From Epulopiscium sp. Nele67-Bin004 (GTDB taxonomy: Bacteria > Bacillota_A > Clostridia > Lachnospirales > Cellulosilyticaceae), in NCBI GenBank assembly GCA_002007315.1, contig LNZQ01000212.1, forward strand, positions 1-11,734: DNA of 11,734 bases. Reading direction: 5' to 3'. Numbering within the stretch: the first letter of the stretch is position 1; the number at the start of each line of letters is the position of its first letter. A model generated the notes under the pieces. That model made no database searches, was not told the origin of the DNA, and worked only from the letters and a program-made list of their open reading frames with translations. Below, piece after piece: positions 1-6,263 of the stretch. The translations under genes and the position numbers were made by a program.

Positions 1-1
1 T

Positions 2-475
2 GCACAAATGGTATCAAACTATAAGATGAATTTATTTCAAGTTAAAAATTCGACTGACTATAAATTTACGCATGGTGAAATGCAACTGACTTTTGAAGTA
101 GTAGAACAACTGCTAAATCCAGATACAGACGTAACAGAGTTAATAGAAAAATACCAAGATGCGGGTATAGAGGGCGAAACATTAGCTTTTATTAGCACAA
201 TAACAAGAACACCAGAATTAATGGAGTTAGAAAATTTAGATAAGGAGGTTGGAGGTATGTGTACTTCAATGCAACGATTTAAAGAAGAAAACTTAAATAA
301 AGGTAGAGAACAAGGAATAGAGCAAGGAATAGAGCAAGGAATAGAGCGAGGAATAGAACAGGGGAAAGTAGAGTTAGTGATAAATTTGTTAGATATATTA
401 GATGATGAAACTATTGCTAGTAAAACTGGTTGGTCACTAGAACAAGTACAACAGCTTAGAAAAGAAAATATGTAA
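2..475 (+). CDS. Rpn-family PD-(D/E)XK nuclease / putative transposase, C-terminal part (5' truncated by window edge)
   Basis: The reading frame is open to the left edge with no stop before it, so the 155 residues from the first ATG (position 8) are probably the tail of a longer protein of about 300 residues. I recognise the C-terminal layout of Rpn (recombination-promoting nuclease, PDDEXK_2) proteins: a stretch ending the nuclease domain (MNLFQVKN...), a helical linker (ELIEKYQDAG), then a run of four-residue GIEQ-type repeats (residues about 99-118 from the ATG) and a small helical end (DDETIASKTGWSLEQVQQL) that resembles a helix-turn-helix. The catalytic D/E-x-K residues lie upstream and are not visible. 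Rpn proteins are DNA endonucleases, in some cases toxic and anti-phage. A terminator follows directly. The family call rests on recalled motifs, not a search. Confidence 0.72.
   Translation, partial: AQMVSNYKMNLFQVKNSTDYKFTHGEMQLTFEVVEQLLNPDTDVTELIEKYQDAGIEGETLAFISTITRTPELMELENLDKEVGGMCTSMQRFKEENLNKGREQGIEQGIEQGIERGIEQGKVELVINLLDILDDETIASKTGWSLEQVQQLRKENM
242..248 (+). promoter_or_regulatory. Internal Shine-Dalgarno site in the nuclease gene
   Basis: AAGGAGG lies inside the coding region, where it encodes Lys-Glu-Val and neighbours, at optimal spacing from the in-frame ATG at 257. A second GGAGG at 251-255 is too close to that ATG to serve it. Such a perfect site is unexpected by chance within a gene and decides the proposed internal start. 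Confidence 0.55.
257..475 (+). CDS. Possible separately translated C-terminal small protein (RpnS-like) inside the nuclease gene
   Basis: An in-frame ATG at 257 is preceded by AAGGAGG at 242-248, eight bases away, which is an optimal Shine-Dalgarno arrangement. Translation from here would give 72 residues beginning MCTSMQRFKEENL, containing all the GIEQ-type repeats and the small C-terminal helical domain but none of the nuclease. In characterised Rpn genes a short C-terminal product (RpnS) is made from an internal start and blocks the toxic full-length nuclease (RpnL), and its dimerising helix carries four-residue repeats of variable number. The same three elements are seen here: internal start, repeats and tail. 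That it is expressed, and that it acts as antitoxin, is inference. Confidence 0.5.
   Translation: MCTSMQRFKEENLNKGREQGIEQGIEQGIERGIEQGKVELVINLLDILDDETIASKTGWSLEQVQQLRKENM
302..361 (+). repeat. Five tandem 12-bp units encoding Gly-Ile-Glu-Gln
   Basis: Consecutive 12-bp units start at 302, 314, 326, 338 and 350. The second and third are identical (GGAATAGAGCAA); the others differ by one to four bases. They encode GREQ, GIEQ, GIEQ, GIER and GIEQ. The near identity at DNA level, including silent positions, suggests recent expansion by slippage, which keeps the frame because the unit is a multiple of three. The peptide should form one long charged helix, in line with the variable dimerisation helix of Rpn C-terminal domains. 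Confidence 0.9.
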
Positions 476-481
476 TAGAAA

Positions 482-517
482 AGTAGGAATATATCAACGA
501 GTATATTCCTGCTTTTT
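482..517 (+). terminator. Rho-independent terminator of the nuclease gene
   Basis: A 12-bp stem (482-493 with 502-513, one G-T pair) encloses an 8-base loop and runs into TTTTT at 513-517. It begins seven bases after the nuclease stop codon. Confidence 0.85.
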
Positions 518-542
518 AACATATATAGGGGGATAATAAATA

Positions 543-1196
543 ATGAACAATGAAGAAAAAAGTTTGTTTGAAATAGAGTTTGAGCTTACAAAAAAAGATT
601 TTATAGTGTCTGTATATAGCCAATTAAGAGATAATAATATAAAAATTTTAGTTATGGCTCTTTTTGGAGGATTTTTAAATATAGTAGCCAAAATATTAGA
701 GATATTAGTAGGTGAAAAACTAATAAATACGTTTTTGTATAATAGGCTTATGTTTATAGTGTTTTTAGGTGTAATGATTATGGCGAATGTTCCGTTGATA
801 ATAACTATTTTTTCCAAAATTCCAAAAGGTGTTAGGTACATATGGAAACTAAACTTTTATCCTGATAATATGATGTCTGTAGTTAATTCGCCAGAGAATG
901 AAACTATAGAAATTGATTATAGTCAAATAGAAAAAATAACATTTAGTAGACGTTATATTTTTTTAGTTCATACTGGAAATGTAATATCTATTAGGAAAAA
1001 TCTTTTAACTAAAGACGAACTAAATAGCTTTAAAGAGTTTATATTGGAAAAAATTGAGCCAGAAAAAAACTCTCCTGAAGAAATTAAACGAATGAAATAT
1101 GACCGATTTTTTGGGATACTGTTACTTTTAGGATTGCTTTTAGCAGTACCAGCTTTAAATTATTTTCTTTTGGTGGTATTGCCAAATAGTTTTTAA
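543..1196 (+). CDS. YcxB-like membrane protein of unknown function
   Basis: This 217-residue protein starts at an ATG ten bases after AGGGGGA (527-533). Three hydrophobic segments are visible at about residues 33-56, 66-91 and 188-213. Between the second and third lies a soluble segment (about 104-172) whose pattern, IDYSQIEKITFSRRYIFLV followed by a short turn and a helix (TKDELNSFKEF), is that of the YcxB-like C-terminal domain, a small beta-rich PH-like fold common in Firmicutes membrane proteins. In most YcxB proteins that domain ends the chain; here a further hydrophobic segment follows. No enzymatic motif is seen. The gene sits alone between two terminators and no clear promoter is visible in the 25 bases after the first, so expression may depend on readthrough from the nuclease gene. 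Confidence 0.6.
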   Translation: MNNEEKSLFEIEFELTKKDFIVSVYSQLRDNNIKILVMALFGGFLNIVAKILEILVGEKLINTFLYNRLMFIVFLGVMIMANVPLIITIFSKIPKGVRYIWKLNFYPDNMMSVVNSPENETIEIDYSQIEKITFSRRYIFLVHTGNVISIRKNLLTKDELNSFKEFILEKIEPEKNSPEEIKRMKYDRFFGILLLLGLLLAVPALNYFLLVVLPNSF

Positions 1197-1230
1197 TATT
1201 TATGTAACAGATAGAAAATAGCTAAAATAG

Positions 1231-1273
1231 AAAGAGTAGGGACACATTAAGTTTGTATGTTTCCTACTCTTTT
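1231..1273 (+). terminator. Rho-independent terminator after the YcxB-like gene
   Basis: A 12-bp stem (1231-1242 with 1261-1272, one G-T pair) closes an 18-base loop, followed by TTTT and a second T-run at about 1279-1283. The loop is long and the U-tract is interrupted, so strength is uncertain. Confidence 0.65.
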
Positions 1274-1313
1274 GCATGTTTTTGAATATTAATTTTCTAA
1301 GCATGAGGATATT

Positions 1314-1368
1314 CTTTCAACTTTCTTTTAAGTTTGCTAAAAGATTTTTCCAATATATCTGATACAAT
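1314..1368 (+). promoter_or_regulatory. Probable promoter and regulator-binding repeats of the two-component operon
   Basis: An extended -10 (TG at 1360-1361, TACAAT at 1363-1368) has no recognisable -35 at the proper distance, which suggests dependence on an activator. Upstream are two adjacent 11-bp units: 1314-1324, and 1325-1335 (CTTTTAAGTTT), matching at 9 of 11 positions. They are followed by GCTAAA at 1336-1341. OmpR-family regulators bind head-to-tail to direct repeats of about one helical turn, so this looks like an autoregulatory site. The same arrangement occurs upstream of the glycosyltransferase gene. Confidence 0.5.
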
Positions 1369-1433
1369 AATAGTATAAAAAATAAGTAATTATGTAAATA
1401 GTACAAATATACTTAATTTTGGAGGTTGGTAGT

Positions 1434-2114
1434 ATGAAAATACTTATCGTTGATGATGAGGAAGATATTAGAGGGTTGATAAAACTTTACTTGAAAAATG
1501 AAAATTATGAACTTATTGAGGCGGCAAACGGAGTGGAGGCTATTGAAAAGCTTGACAATAGTATAGATTTAATTTTACTTGATATAATGATGCCAAAGTT
1601 AGACGGTATAGAAGCTTGTATTGAGATTAGAAAAAACTTCAATACGCCTATAATTCTTTTAACAGCAAAAGGTGAGGACATGGACAAATATACAGGATTT
1701 ACTTCGGGTGCAGACGACTACATTATAAAACCGTTTAACCCTATTGATTTAACATCACGTGTCAAAGCTCACATTAGAAGATACCGAGCTTATAACGAAA
1801 TAAAAGTTAATACGAATGAAGTTATAATAGGTGACTTGGTGATAAATCTAGCAGGAAAAACTGTATATAAAAATAATAGCCTTGTTAACTTAACTAAAAT
1901 TGAATTTTCTATTTTGGAACTGCTTGTTAACAATAGAAAATGCGTTTATAGTATCGAACAAATTTATACAAAAGTGTGGGGTGAGGATTGTATACTAAAT
2001 GCTGAAAGTACTGTTCCAGTGCATATTAGAAACTTGAGAGTTAAAATTGAAGATGATATAAGAGAGCCAAAATATATAAAAACAGTCTGGGGGTATGGAT
2101 ATCGTGTTGATTAA
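1434..2114 (+). CDS. OmpR/PhoB-family response regulator, VanR-like
   Basis: A 226-residue DNA-binding response regulator. The N-terminal receiver domain (residues 1-118) shows the acidic pair D7/D8, the phospho-acceptor D50 in LLDIMMPKLDG, the switch threonine T77 (LLTAK) and K99 in IIKPF. The RRYRAYNE linker is typical of the VanR-like subgroup. The C-terminal winged helix (about 130-226) has the expected VNLTKIEFSILELL, VWGED and TVWGYGYRVD blocks. The ATG at 1434 is chosen because GGAGG (1421-1425) lies eight bases upstream; a TTG at 1419 would overlap that site. It is the first gene of an operon with the sensor kinase. VanR-like does not imply vancomycin resistance: no van resistance genes are present, and this subgroup is common in Clostridia as an envelope-sensing system. 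Confidence 0.93.
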   Translation: MKILIVDDEEDIRGLIKLYLKNENYELIEAANGVEAIEKLDNSIDLILLDIMMPKLDGIEACIEIRKNFNTPIILLTAKGEDMDKYTGFTSGADDYIIKPFNPIDLTSRVKAHIRRYRAYNEIKVNTNEVIIGDLVINLAGKTVYKNNSLVNLTKIEFSILELLVNNRKCVYSIEQIYTKVWGEDCILNAESTVPVHIRNLRVKIEDDIREPKYIKTVWGYGYRVD

Positions 2115-2232
2115 AAAAAGTAAAAATTTTATAAAAATAATAACGTTGTTTGTTGTTGGATTAACTGTGCTACGTTCAAATAATAAATCTAACTATACTA
2201 AAGTTAGAGGAGATGAGTATAATGTGGGCTAA
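2104..2232 (+). CDS. Possible small membrane peptide bridging regulator and kinase genes
   Basis: A short frame overlaps the last 11 bases of the regulator gene and the first 11 of the kinase gene, filling the gap between them. From the GTG at 2104 it gives 42 residues: a basic start (LIKKSKNFIK), a hydrophobic stretch (IITLFVVGLTVL) and a polar tail. A GGGGG run at 2089-2093 lies ten bases upstream; an alternative ATG at 2095 is too close to it. In vanRS-type operons the kinase itself often starts at this overlap with a similar KxKK start, so this could be a decayed first piece of an older kinase start rather than a working gene. The weak ribosome binding site and small size keep confidence low. 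Confidence 0.28.
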   Translation: MLIKKSKNFIKIITLFVVGLTVLRSNNKSNYTKVRGDEYNVG

Positions 2233-3541
2233 AAAATTATTTAGCTCGCTATATATTTCTATTGTAGTGAGGATAGTTGTATCGGCTATTATTGGGGGGG
2301 CATTGTTAATTGTATTGTTATTTTCTAGCAACCATTATGCTGTTAGAAAAAATATAGAGTTTTGGAATGAAAATATACAAGAAATTGAATCAATAATACA
2401 AGGCATAGCTACATTTAGTGAAAACAACCAATTTACATTTAAACAAACTGAAGATTATAGATTTTCAGAATTAGAAAGAAACACAAAATACGATATTGTT
2501 TTTTTCAGTAGCCATCATGATTTTTTTGAGCAACTTGATAATTTGTATGAGCTAGAAATGTTTACAAATGGATATTTCTTTGAAATGAAATTTGTAGATG
2601 GTACAGGATTTGTTTTAGTATATTCTGAAGAAGTGAAACAGATTACAGATACACTAATTTTTCTATCGTTTGCAGTGGGAATTTCGGTGTTTTTTATTTT
2701 GTCGCTATATTTGATTTTTGAGAAGTTGTCATATCTGAAAAAAATAGAGGAAGGTATACACAACATTTCAAATAATGATATTTTGTACAAAATCCCGTTA
2801 GAGGGAAACACCGAACTAACAAGATTAGCCAGCAGTATAAATAATATGGGTGATATGCTCCACAAAAACATTGAGCAAGAGCGAGAATATGAAATGAACC
2901 AAAGGTTGTTGATAACAAATATGTCGCATGACCTAAAAACGCCTTTGACATCTATGACAGGTTATATTAGTGTTGCAAAAAGCAAGCTATCGCCAGACCA
3001 TGAGGTGTACCCCCTCATCAATGTTGCAGAAAAAAATGGACAGCGACTAGAAAAATTGATTGCAGATTTATTTTTATATAGCAAACTGCTTAGTAAAGAT
3101 ATATCTGTAAATTTGCAAAGTATGAATATAAACTTGGTATTAAAACAAATTCTTGAAATAAGAACAGAAAATATAGCATTAAATGAACTTGATACAAATT
3201 TGACTGCAAATATTGACCCAGAAAAATTTCACCGTGTGATAGATAACTTGATTAGTAACGCTAACAAATATGGTGTGTCAAATAAAGTGATTGAGATTGC
3301 AATTAGTTTGAAAGATAATAACATTGTGATACAAATTAAAAATCTAACAAATGATAAGCTTGATGATAAAATTGAGATGTTGACAAATAGGTTGTATACA
3401 GCTCGTGAAGATAGGGCAAATGGCTCATCTGGATTGGGACTATCTATCGTAACGGAACTTTTAAAAACTATGAATGCCAGTTTGGAACTATCAGTTCAAA
3501 ATAAGTTGTTTATGGCAACTATAAAAATTGGTCATATTTAA
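2222..3541 (+). CDS. Membrane sensor histidine kinase, VanS-like
   Basis: A 439-residue kinase, partner of the preceding regulator. Residues about 9-34 and 144-165 are membrane segments enclosing about 110 extracytoplasmic residues, the presumed sensor. A HAMP-like linker follows, then the H-box SHDLKTPLTSMTGYI with H236 as phosphorylation site, the N-box DNLISNANKY (N342, N346) and the G2 box GSSGLGLSIV (401-410). The G1 box, usually DxGxG, is poor here: the region reads KNLTNDKLDDKIEML. The start at 2222 is chosen because AGAGGAG ends nine bases before it; an ATG at 2213 would touch that site. A run of seven G at 2294-2300 lies in codons 25-27. The H-box and N-box argue for a functional enzyme. 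The signal is unknown. Confidence 0.92.
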   Translation: MWAKKLFSSLYISIVVRIVVSAIIGGALLIVLLFSSNHYAVRKNIEFWNENIQEIESIIQGIATFSENNQFTFKQTEDYRFSELERNTKYDIVFFSSHHDFFEQLDNLYELEMFTNGYFFEMKFVDGTGFVLVYSEEVKQITDTLIFLSFAVGISVFFILSLYLIFEKLSYLKKIEEGIHNISNNDILYKIPLEGNTELTRLASSINNMGDMLHKNIEQEREYEMNQRLLITNMSHDLKTPLTSMTGYISVAKSKLSPDHEVYPLINVAEKNGQRLEKLIADLFLYSKLLSKDISVNLQSMNINLVLKQILEIRTENIALNELDTNLTANIDPEKFHRVIDNLISNANKYGVSNKVIEIAISLKDNNIVIQIKNLTNDKLDDKIEMLTNRLYTAREDRANGSSGLGLSIVTELLKTMNASLELSVQNKLFMATIKIGHI

Positions 3542-3587
3542 GCACGAAATCTAATAAACTTAAACTAATTAAAGAAAGCATAGTTTT

Positions 3588-3664
3588 CTTTTAAGTTTCT
3601 TTCAAAATCCTTTTGGCTTTCTTCTATAAAAGCTAAAGGGATTTTTATTTTTGATTGATATAAT
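3588..3664 (+). promoter_or_regulatory. Promoter of the glycosyltransferase operon with phased 11-bp repeats
   Basis: A perfect extended -10 (TG at 3656-3657, TATAAT at 3659-3664) lacks a -35. Upstream, units beginning CTTT or CTTC start at 3588, 3599, 3610 and 3621, exactly 11 bp apart. The first (CTTTTAAGTTT) is identical to the second unit upstream of the response regulator gene. GCTAAA (3632-3637) stands 24 bases before the TG, the same distance as in the regulator promoter. I infer activation by the neighbouring response regulator. Part of this region also forms the terminator of the kinase gene, so some of the repetition may reflect hairpin constraints. Confidence 0.5.
3604..3646 (+). 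terminator. Rho-independent terminator of the two-component operon
   Basis: A 15-bp stem (3606-3620 with 3629-3643) contains two G-T pairs, has an 8-base loop and continues into a T-run; A3604-A3605 can extend the stem with the T-run. A second, imperfect hairpin lies just upstream (AAACTTAAA at 3556-3564 pairing with 3590-3598, with AAAGAAA and TTTCTTT inside), so termination may use tandem hairpins. Confidence 0.85.
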
Positions 3665-3716
3665 GTAGTTATACAAAAAGGAAGCAATGTTATAGCCGAG
3701 AAAGGAAATTGATTGT

Positions 3717-4916
3717 ATGAAAATATTGATTGTCACAGATACTTATAAACCAACGATAAATGGTGTTGTAACTTCAATTTTAAACTTGCAAAGTGGCTTG
3801 CATAAACTTGGGCATGAAGTAAAAATACTTACGCTTTCAAGCACAAATAAATCTTATGAAGAAGATAACGTTTATTATATTGGAGCATGTGATATGAGCA
3901 TATTTTATCCAGATATTAAAATGAAAATTAGAAGTGGCAAAAATGAGTTGATGGATATTTTAGAGTGGCAACCAGATATTATTCACACACAAAGTGAGTT
4001 AAACACATTTATATTGGCGAAAAAAATATCTAAAAAGCTGTCTATACCTATAATCCATACATATCATACGATGTATGAAGATTATACCCATTATTTTTCT
4101 CCAAACAAAACGATGGGCAAAAAAGCAGTTACAACGCTTACAAATTATGTTGGAAATAGTGTGTCTGCGATGATTGCCCCAACGAACAAAATTTATGATG
4201 TGTTAGATGAGTACGAGGTGCAGTGCCCAGTGGAAGTTATACCAAGTGGGATTTGTCTTGAAAAGTTTGGGGTAGATATATCACAAAATTGCATAAACAG
4301 TCTTAAAAAAAGTCTTAACATACCAAAAGATAATTTTGTTTTGATTTCGGTAAGTCGTCTAGGAAAAGAAAAAAATATAGATGAACTACTTTGTTATATG
4401 AAGCTATTAAAAGATAGAAAAATATCACTAGTAATAGTGGGGGATGGTCCATATAAAGAGGAACTGGAAAACTTGGCGAAACATTATGAGTTAAATAATA
4501 TACATTTTGTTGGTATGGTGTCGCCTCAAGAAATACCTTTGTATTATAAAATAGCAGATTTATTTGTTTCGGCATCAACAAGCGAAACACAAGGGCTTAC
4601 GTATATTGAGGCACTGGCAAGTGGGACACCTATACTTTGTAGGAGAGATGAGTGTTTGAATGGAGTGTTAGTTGAGGGGCAAAATGGGTGTTCGTTTGGA
4701 ACGGAAATAGAGTTTTTATGTAAACTAGATATGTTTATAAATTTGAGAGATAAAAAACGTATTAGTATAGAGGCTAAAAAAACAGTTGAGAAGTATTCAA
4801 CTACAAATTTTGTAGATAATATAATTAAGATATACCAAAAATATATTGTTTTAAACAATGTAATTGAAGTATCTAAAGAAACATTTTTGAAATACAATTT
4901 GAAATTAAAAGCTTAG
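3717..4916 (+). CDS. GT4 glycosyltransferase, probably 1,2-diacylglycerol 3-glucosyltransferase-like
   Basis: A 399-residue GT-B fold enzyme that transfers a sugar from a nucleotide donor, most likely to diacylglycerol on the inner membrane face to make glycolipid. The N-terminal acceptor domain opens MKILIVTDTYKPTINGVVTS and contains IIHTYHTMYEDYTHYF, a block I associate with diacylglycerol alpha-glucosyltransferases of Firmicutes. The C-terminal donor domain shows SRLGKEKNI, GDGPYKEEL (about 242-250) and the E-x7-E pair E290/E298 in SETQGLTYIEALASGTP. No membrane helix is seen; the family attaches peripherally. The start is preceded by AAAGGA (3701-3706). It shares a transcript with the CorC-type gene 13 bases downstream. 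Its promoter resembles that of the neighbouring two-component operon, which suggests stress-controlled glycolipid synthesis. Exact sugar and acceptor cannot be read from sequence. Confidence 0.85.
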   Translation: MKILIVTDTYKPTINGVVTSILNLQSGLHKLGHEVKILTLSSTNKSYEEDNVYYIGACDMSIFYPDIKMKIRSGKNELMDILEWQPDIIHTQSELNTFILAKKISKKLSIPIIHTYHTMYEDYTHYFSPNKTMGKKAVTTLTNYVGNSVSAMIAPTNKIYDVLDEYEVQCPVEVIPSGICLEKFGVDISQNCINSLKKSLNIPKDNFVLISVSRLGKEKNIDELLCYMKLLKDRKISLVIVGDGPYKEELENLAKHYELNNIHFVGMVSPQEIPLYYKIADLFVSASTSETQGLTYIEALASGTPILCRRDECLNGVLVEGQNGCSFGTEIEFLCKLDMFINLRDKKRISIEAKKTVEKYSTTNFVDNIIKIYQKYIVLNNVIEVSKETFLKYNLKLKA

Positions 4917-4929
4917 GAGAGTGATTTTG

Positions 4930-6186
4930 ATGGATTCACAGCTGGGTATTCAGCTATTTAGTTTGGCGTTAATGATTGGTGGTTCGGCATTTTTCTCTAT
5001 GTCAGAAACTGCACTTATGTCTATAACAAAAATAGATGTAAGGTATATGGTGTCACAAAATGTTAAAGGTGCTAAACTTCTTGAAAAATTAATAGAAGAC
5101 CCGTCTAAATTGTTGGGTTCAATTTTGGTAGGAAACAACTTAGTAAATATTGGAGCATCGTCATTTGCGACTGTTGTTGCAACAAATATATTTGGAAGTG
5201 CAGGGGTTGGGATTGCAACAGGGCTTATGACGCTGTTTGTACTTATATTTGGTGAGCTTACGCCAAAATCTATCGCAACAAAGCACCCACAAAAAGTTTC
5301 GTTGTTTGTATCAAAGCCAATATTTTTGGTGGTAGTAGTTGTTTCTCCGATAGTGAAAGTACTTATGGGGATAGCCAACATTATTATTAGATTGTTTGGT
5401 GGTGAACCAGATGCAGACCAAGCGTTTATCACTGCTGATAAATTAAAAACTATCGTTACAGTAAGTCATGAGGAAGGTATACTTGAAAAAGAAGAAAAAG
5501 AAATGATTCACAATGTGTTTGGGTTTGGTGATTCATACGCAAAAGACGTTATGATACCAAGAACCGATATGATAGCGATTGATATAGAGGCTACTTACGA
5601 AGATGTTATGGACTTGTTTAAAGACCACCAATTTTCACGTATGCCAGTATATCAAGAGTCGCACGATAATATAGTTGGAATGTTGTATATCAAAGACTTG
5701 CTTATGAACAAAATTGAGCCTACAACGTTTGATGTATCTAAATTTGTTAGAGAGCCATATTTTATACATGAGTACACTAGAATAGATAAGCTGTTTAGGG
5801 AGCTTAGACTTAAAAAGACGGGTATGGCATTTGTTGTTGATGAATATGGAGGAACTTCGGGGCTTATTACAGTGGAAGATTTGATTGAAGAAATTGTTGG
5901 AGAAATTGTTGATGAATATGACACGCATCAAGAGGATTTTAAACAAATTACAAGTCATGAATATTTGATAGATGGGACGTATCGAATTTCAGATGTAAAT
6001 GATAAGCTTGGAACTGATATTATGTCAAAAGAGTTTGATTCAATTGGAGGATATATTATTGGATTGTTGGATAGATTTCCAGAGCAGGGCGAAGTTGTGG
6101 TTAGTGAAAACCTAACTTTTGTTGTAGAAGAAATTGATAACAATAGAATAAATATGATAAGGCTAACGGTTGAAGATGAGGTTTAA
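4930..6186 (+). CDS. CNNM/CorC (hemolysin C-like) membrane protein with paired CBS domains
   Basis: A 418-residue protein of the UPF0053 family. The N-terminal DUF21/CNNM membrane domain (about 5-180) contains SMSETALMS in the first helix and GELTPKSIA (108-116). A CBS pair (about 200-330) starts at VMIPRTDMIAID and ends with FVVDEYGGTSGLITVEDLI. The CorC_HlyC domain (about 340-415) includes FDSIGGYIIGLLDRFPEQGE. Characterised bacterial members export Mg2+ (for example Bacillus MpfA), with CBS domains binding ATP; the old hemolysin label is misleading. The ATG at 4930 is chosen since AGGAGA (4915-4920) overlaps the stop of the glycosyltransferase and lies nine bases away; a GTG at 4921 would abut it. 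Tight spacing indicates one operon with the glycosyltransferase, tying ion balance to envelope lipid supply. Confidence 0.92.
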   Translation: MDSQLGIQLFSLALMIGGSAFFSMSETALMSITKIDVRYMVSQNVKGAKLLEKLIEDPSKLLGSILVGNNLVNIGASSFATVVATNIFGSAGVGIATGLMTLFVLIFGELTPKSIATKHPQKVSLFVSKPIFLVVVVVSPIVKVLMGIANIIIRLFGGEPDADQAFITADKLKTIVTVSHEEGILEKEEKEMIHNVFGFGDSYAKDVMIPRTDMIAIDIEATYEDVMDLFKDHQFSRMPVYQESHDNIVGMLYIKDLLMNKIEPTTFDVSKFVREPYFIHEYTRIDKLFRELRLKKTGMAFVVDEYGGTSGLITVEDLIEEIVGEIVDEYDTHQEDFKQITSHEYLIDGTYRISDVNDKLGTDIMSKEFDSIGGYIIGLLDRFPEQGEVVVSENLTFVVEEIDNNRINMIRLTVEDEV

Positions 6187-6211
6187 GCAAATAGCCGTCA
6201 AGATAAAACAC

Positions 6212-6250
6212 AAGCACCTATTGAAGTTAAGTCAATAAGTGCTTTTATTT
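6212..6250 (+). terminator. Terminator between convergent genes
   Basis: A 13-bp stem with one C/A mismatch (6212-6224 with 6232-6244) and a 7-base loop runs into TTTTATTTT. It ends the glycosyltransferase-CorC operon and sits 14 bases before the stop of the minus-strand XRE gene. On the minus strand the tail (TTTTATC after two bases) is weaker but could work in both directions. Confidence 0.8.
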
Positions 6251-6263
6251 TAATTGTTTAATT

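Noticed and set aside
302..361. The 12-bp tandem units as a CRISPR array
   Set aside because: They are contiguous with no spacers, in frame, and encode a tetrapeptide repeat.
1419..1433. Upstream TTG start for the response regulator
   Set aside because: It overlaps the GGAGG that serves the ATG at 1434, and the receiver domain normally starts at MKILIVDD.
1434..3541. Vancomycin-resistance locus
   Set aside because: Only the regulator and kinase resemble VanR/VanS; no ligase, dehydrogenase or dipeptidase gene is present, and such regulators are widespread without resistance.
4950..5432. Long open frame on the minus strand inside the CorC-type gene
   Set aside because: It lies fully antisense to a well-conserved gene, has no recognisable domain, and reflects the codon use of the plus-strand gene. 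The same holds for the other long antisense frames, such as 58-522.
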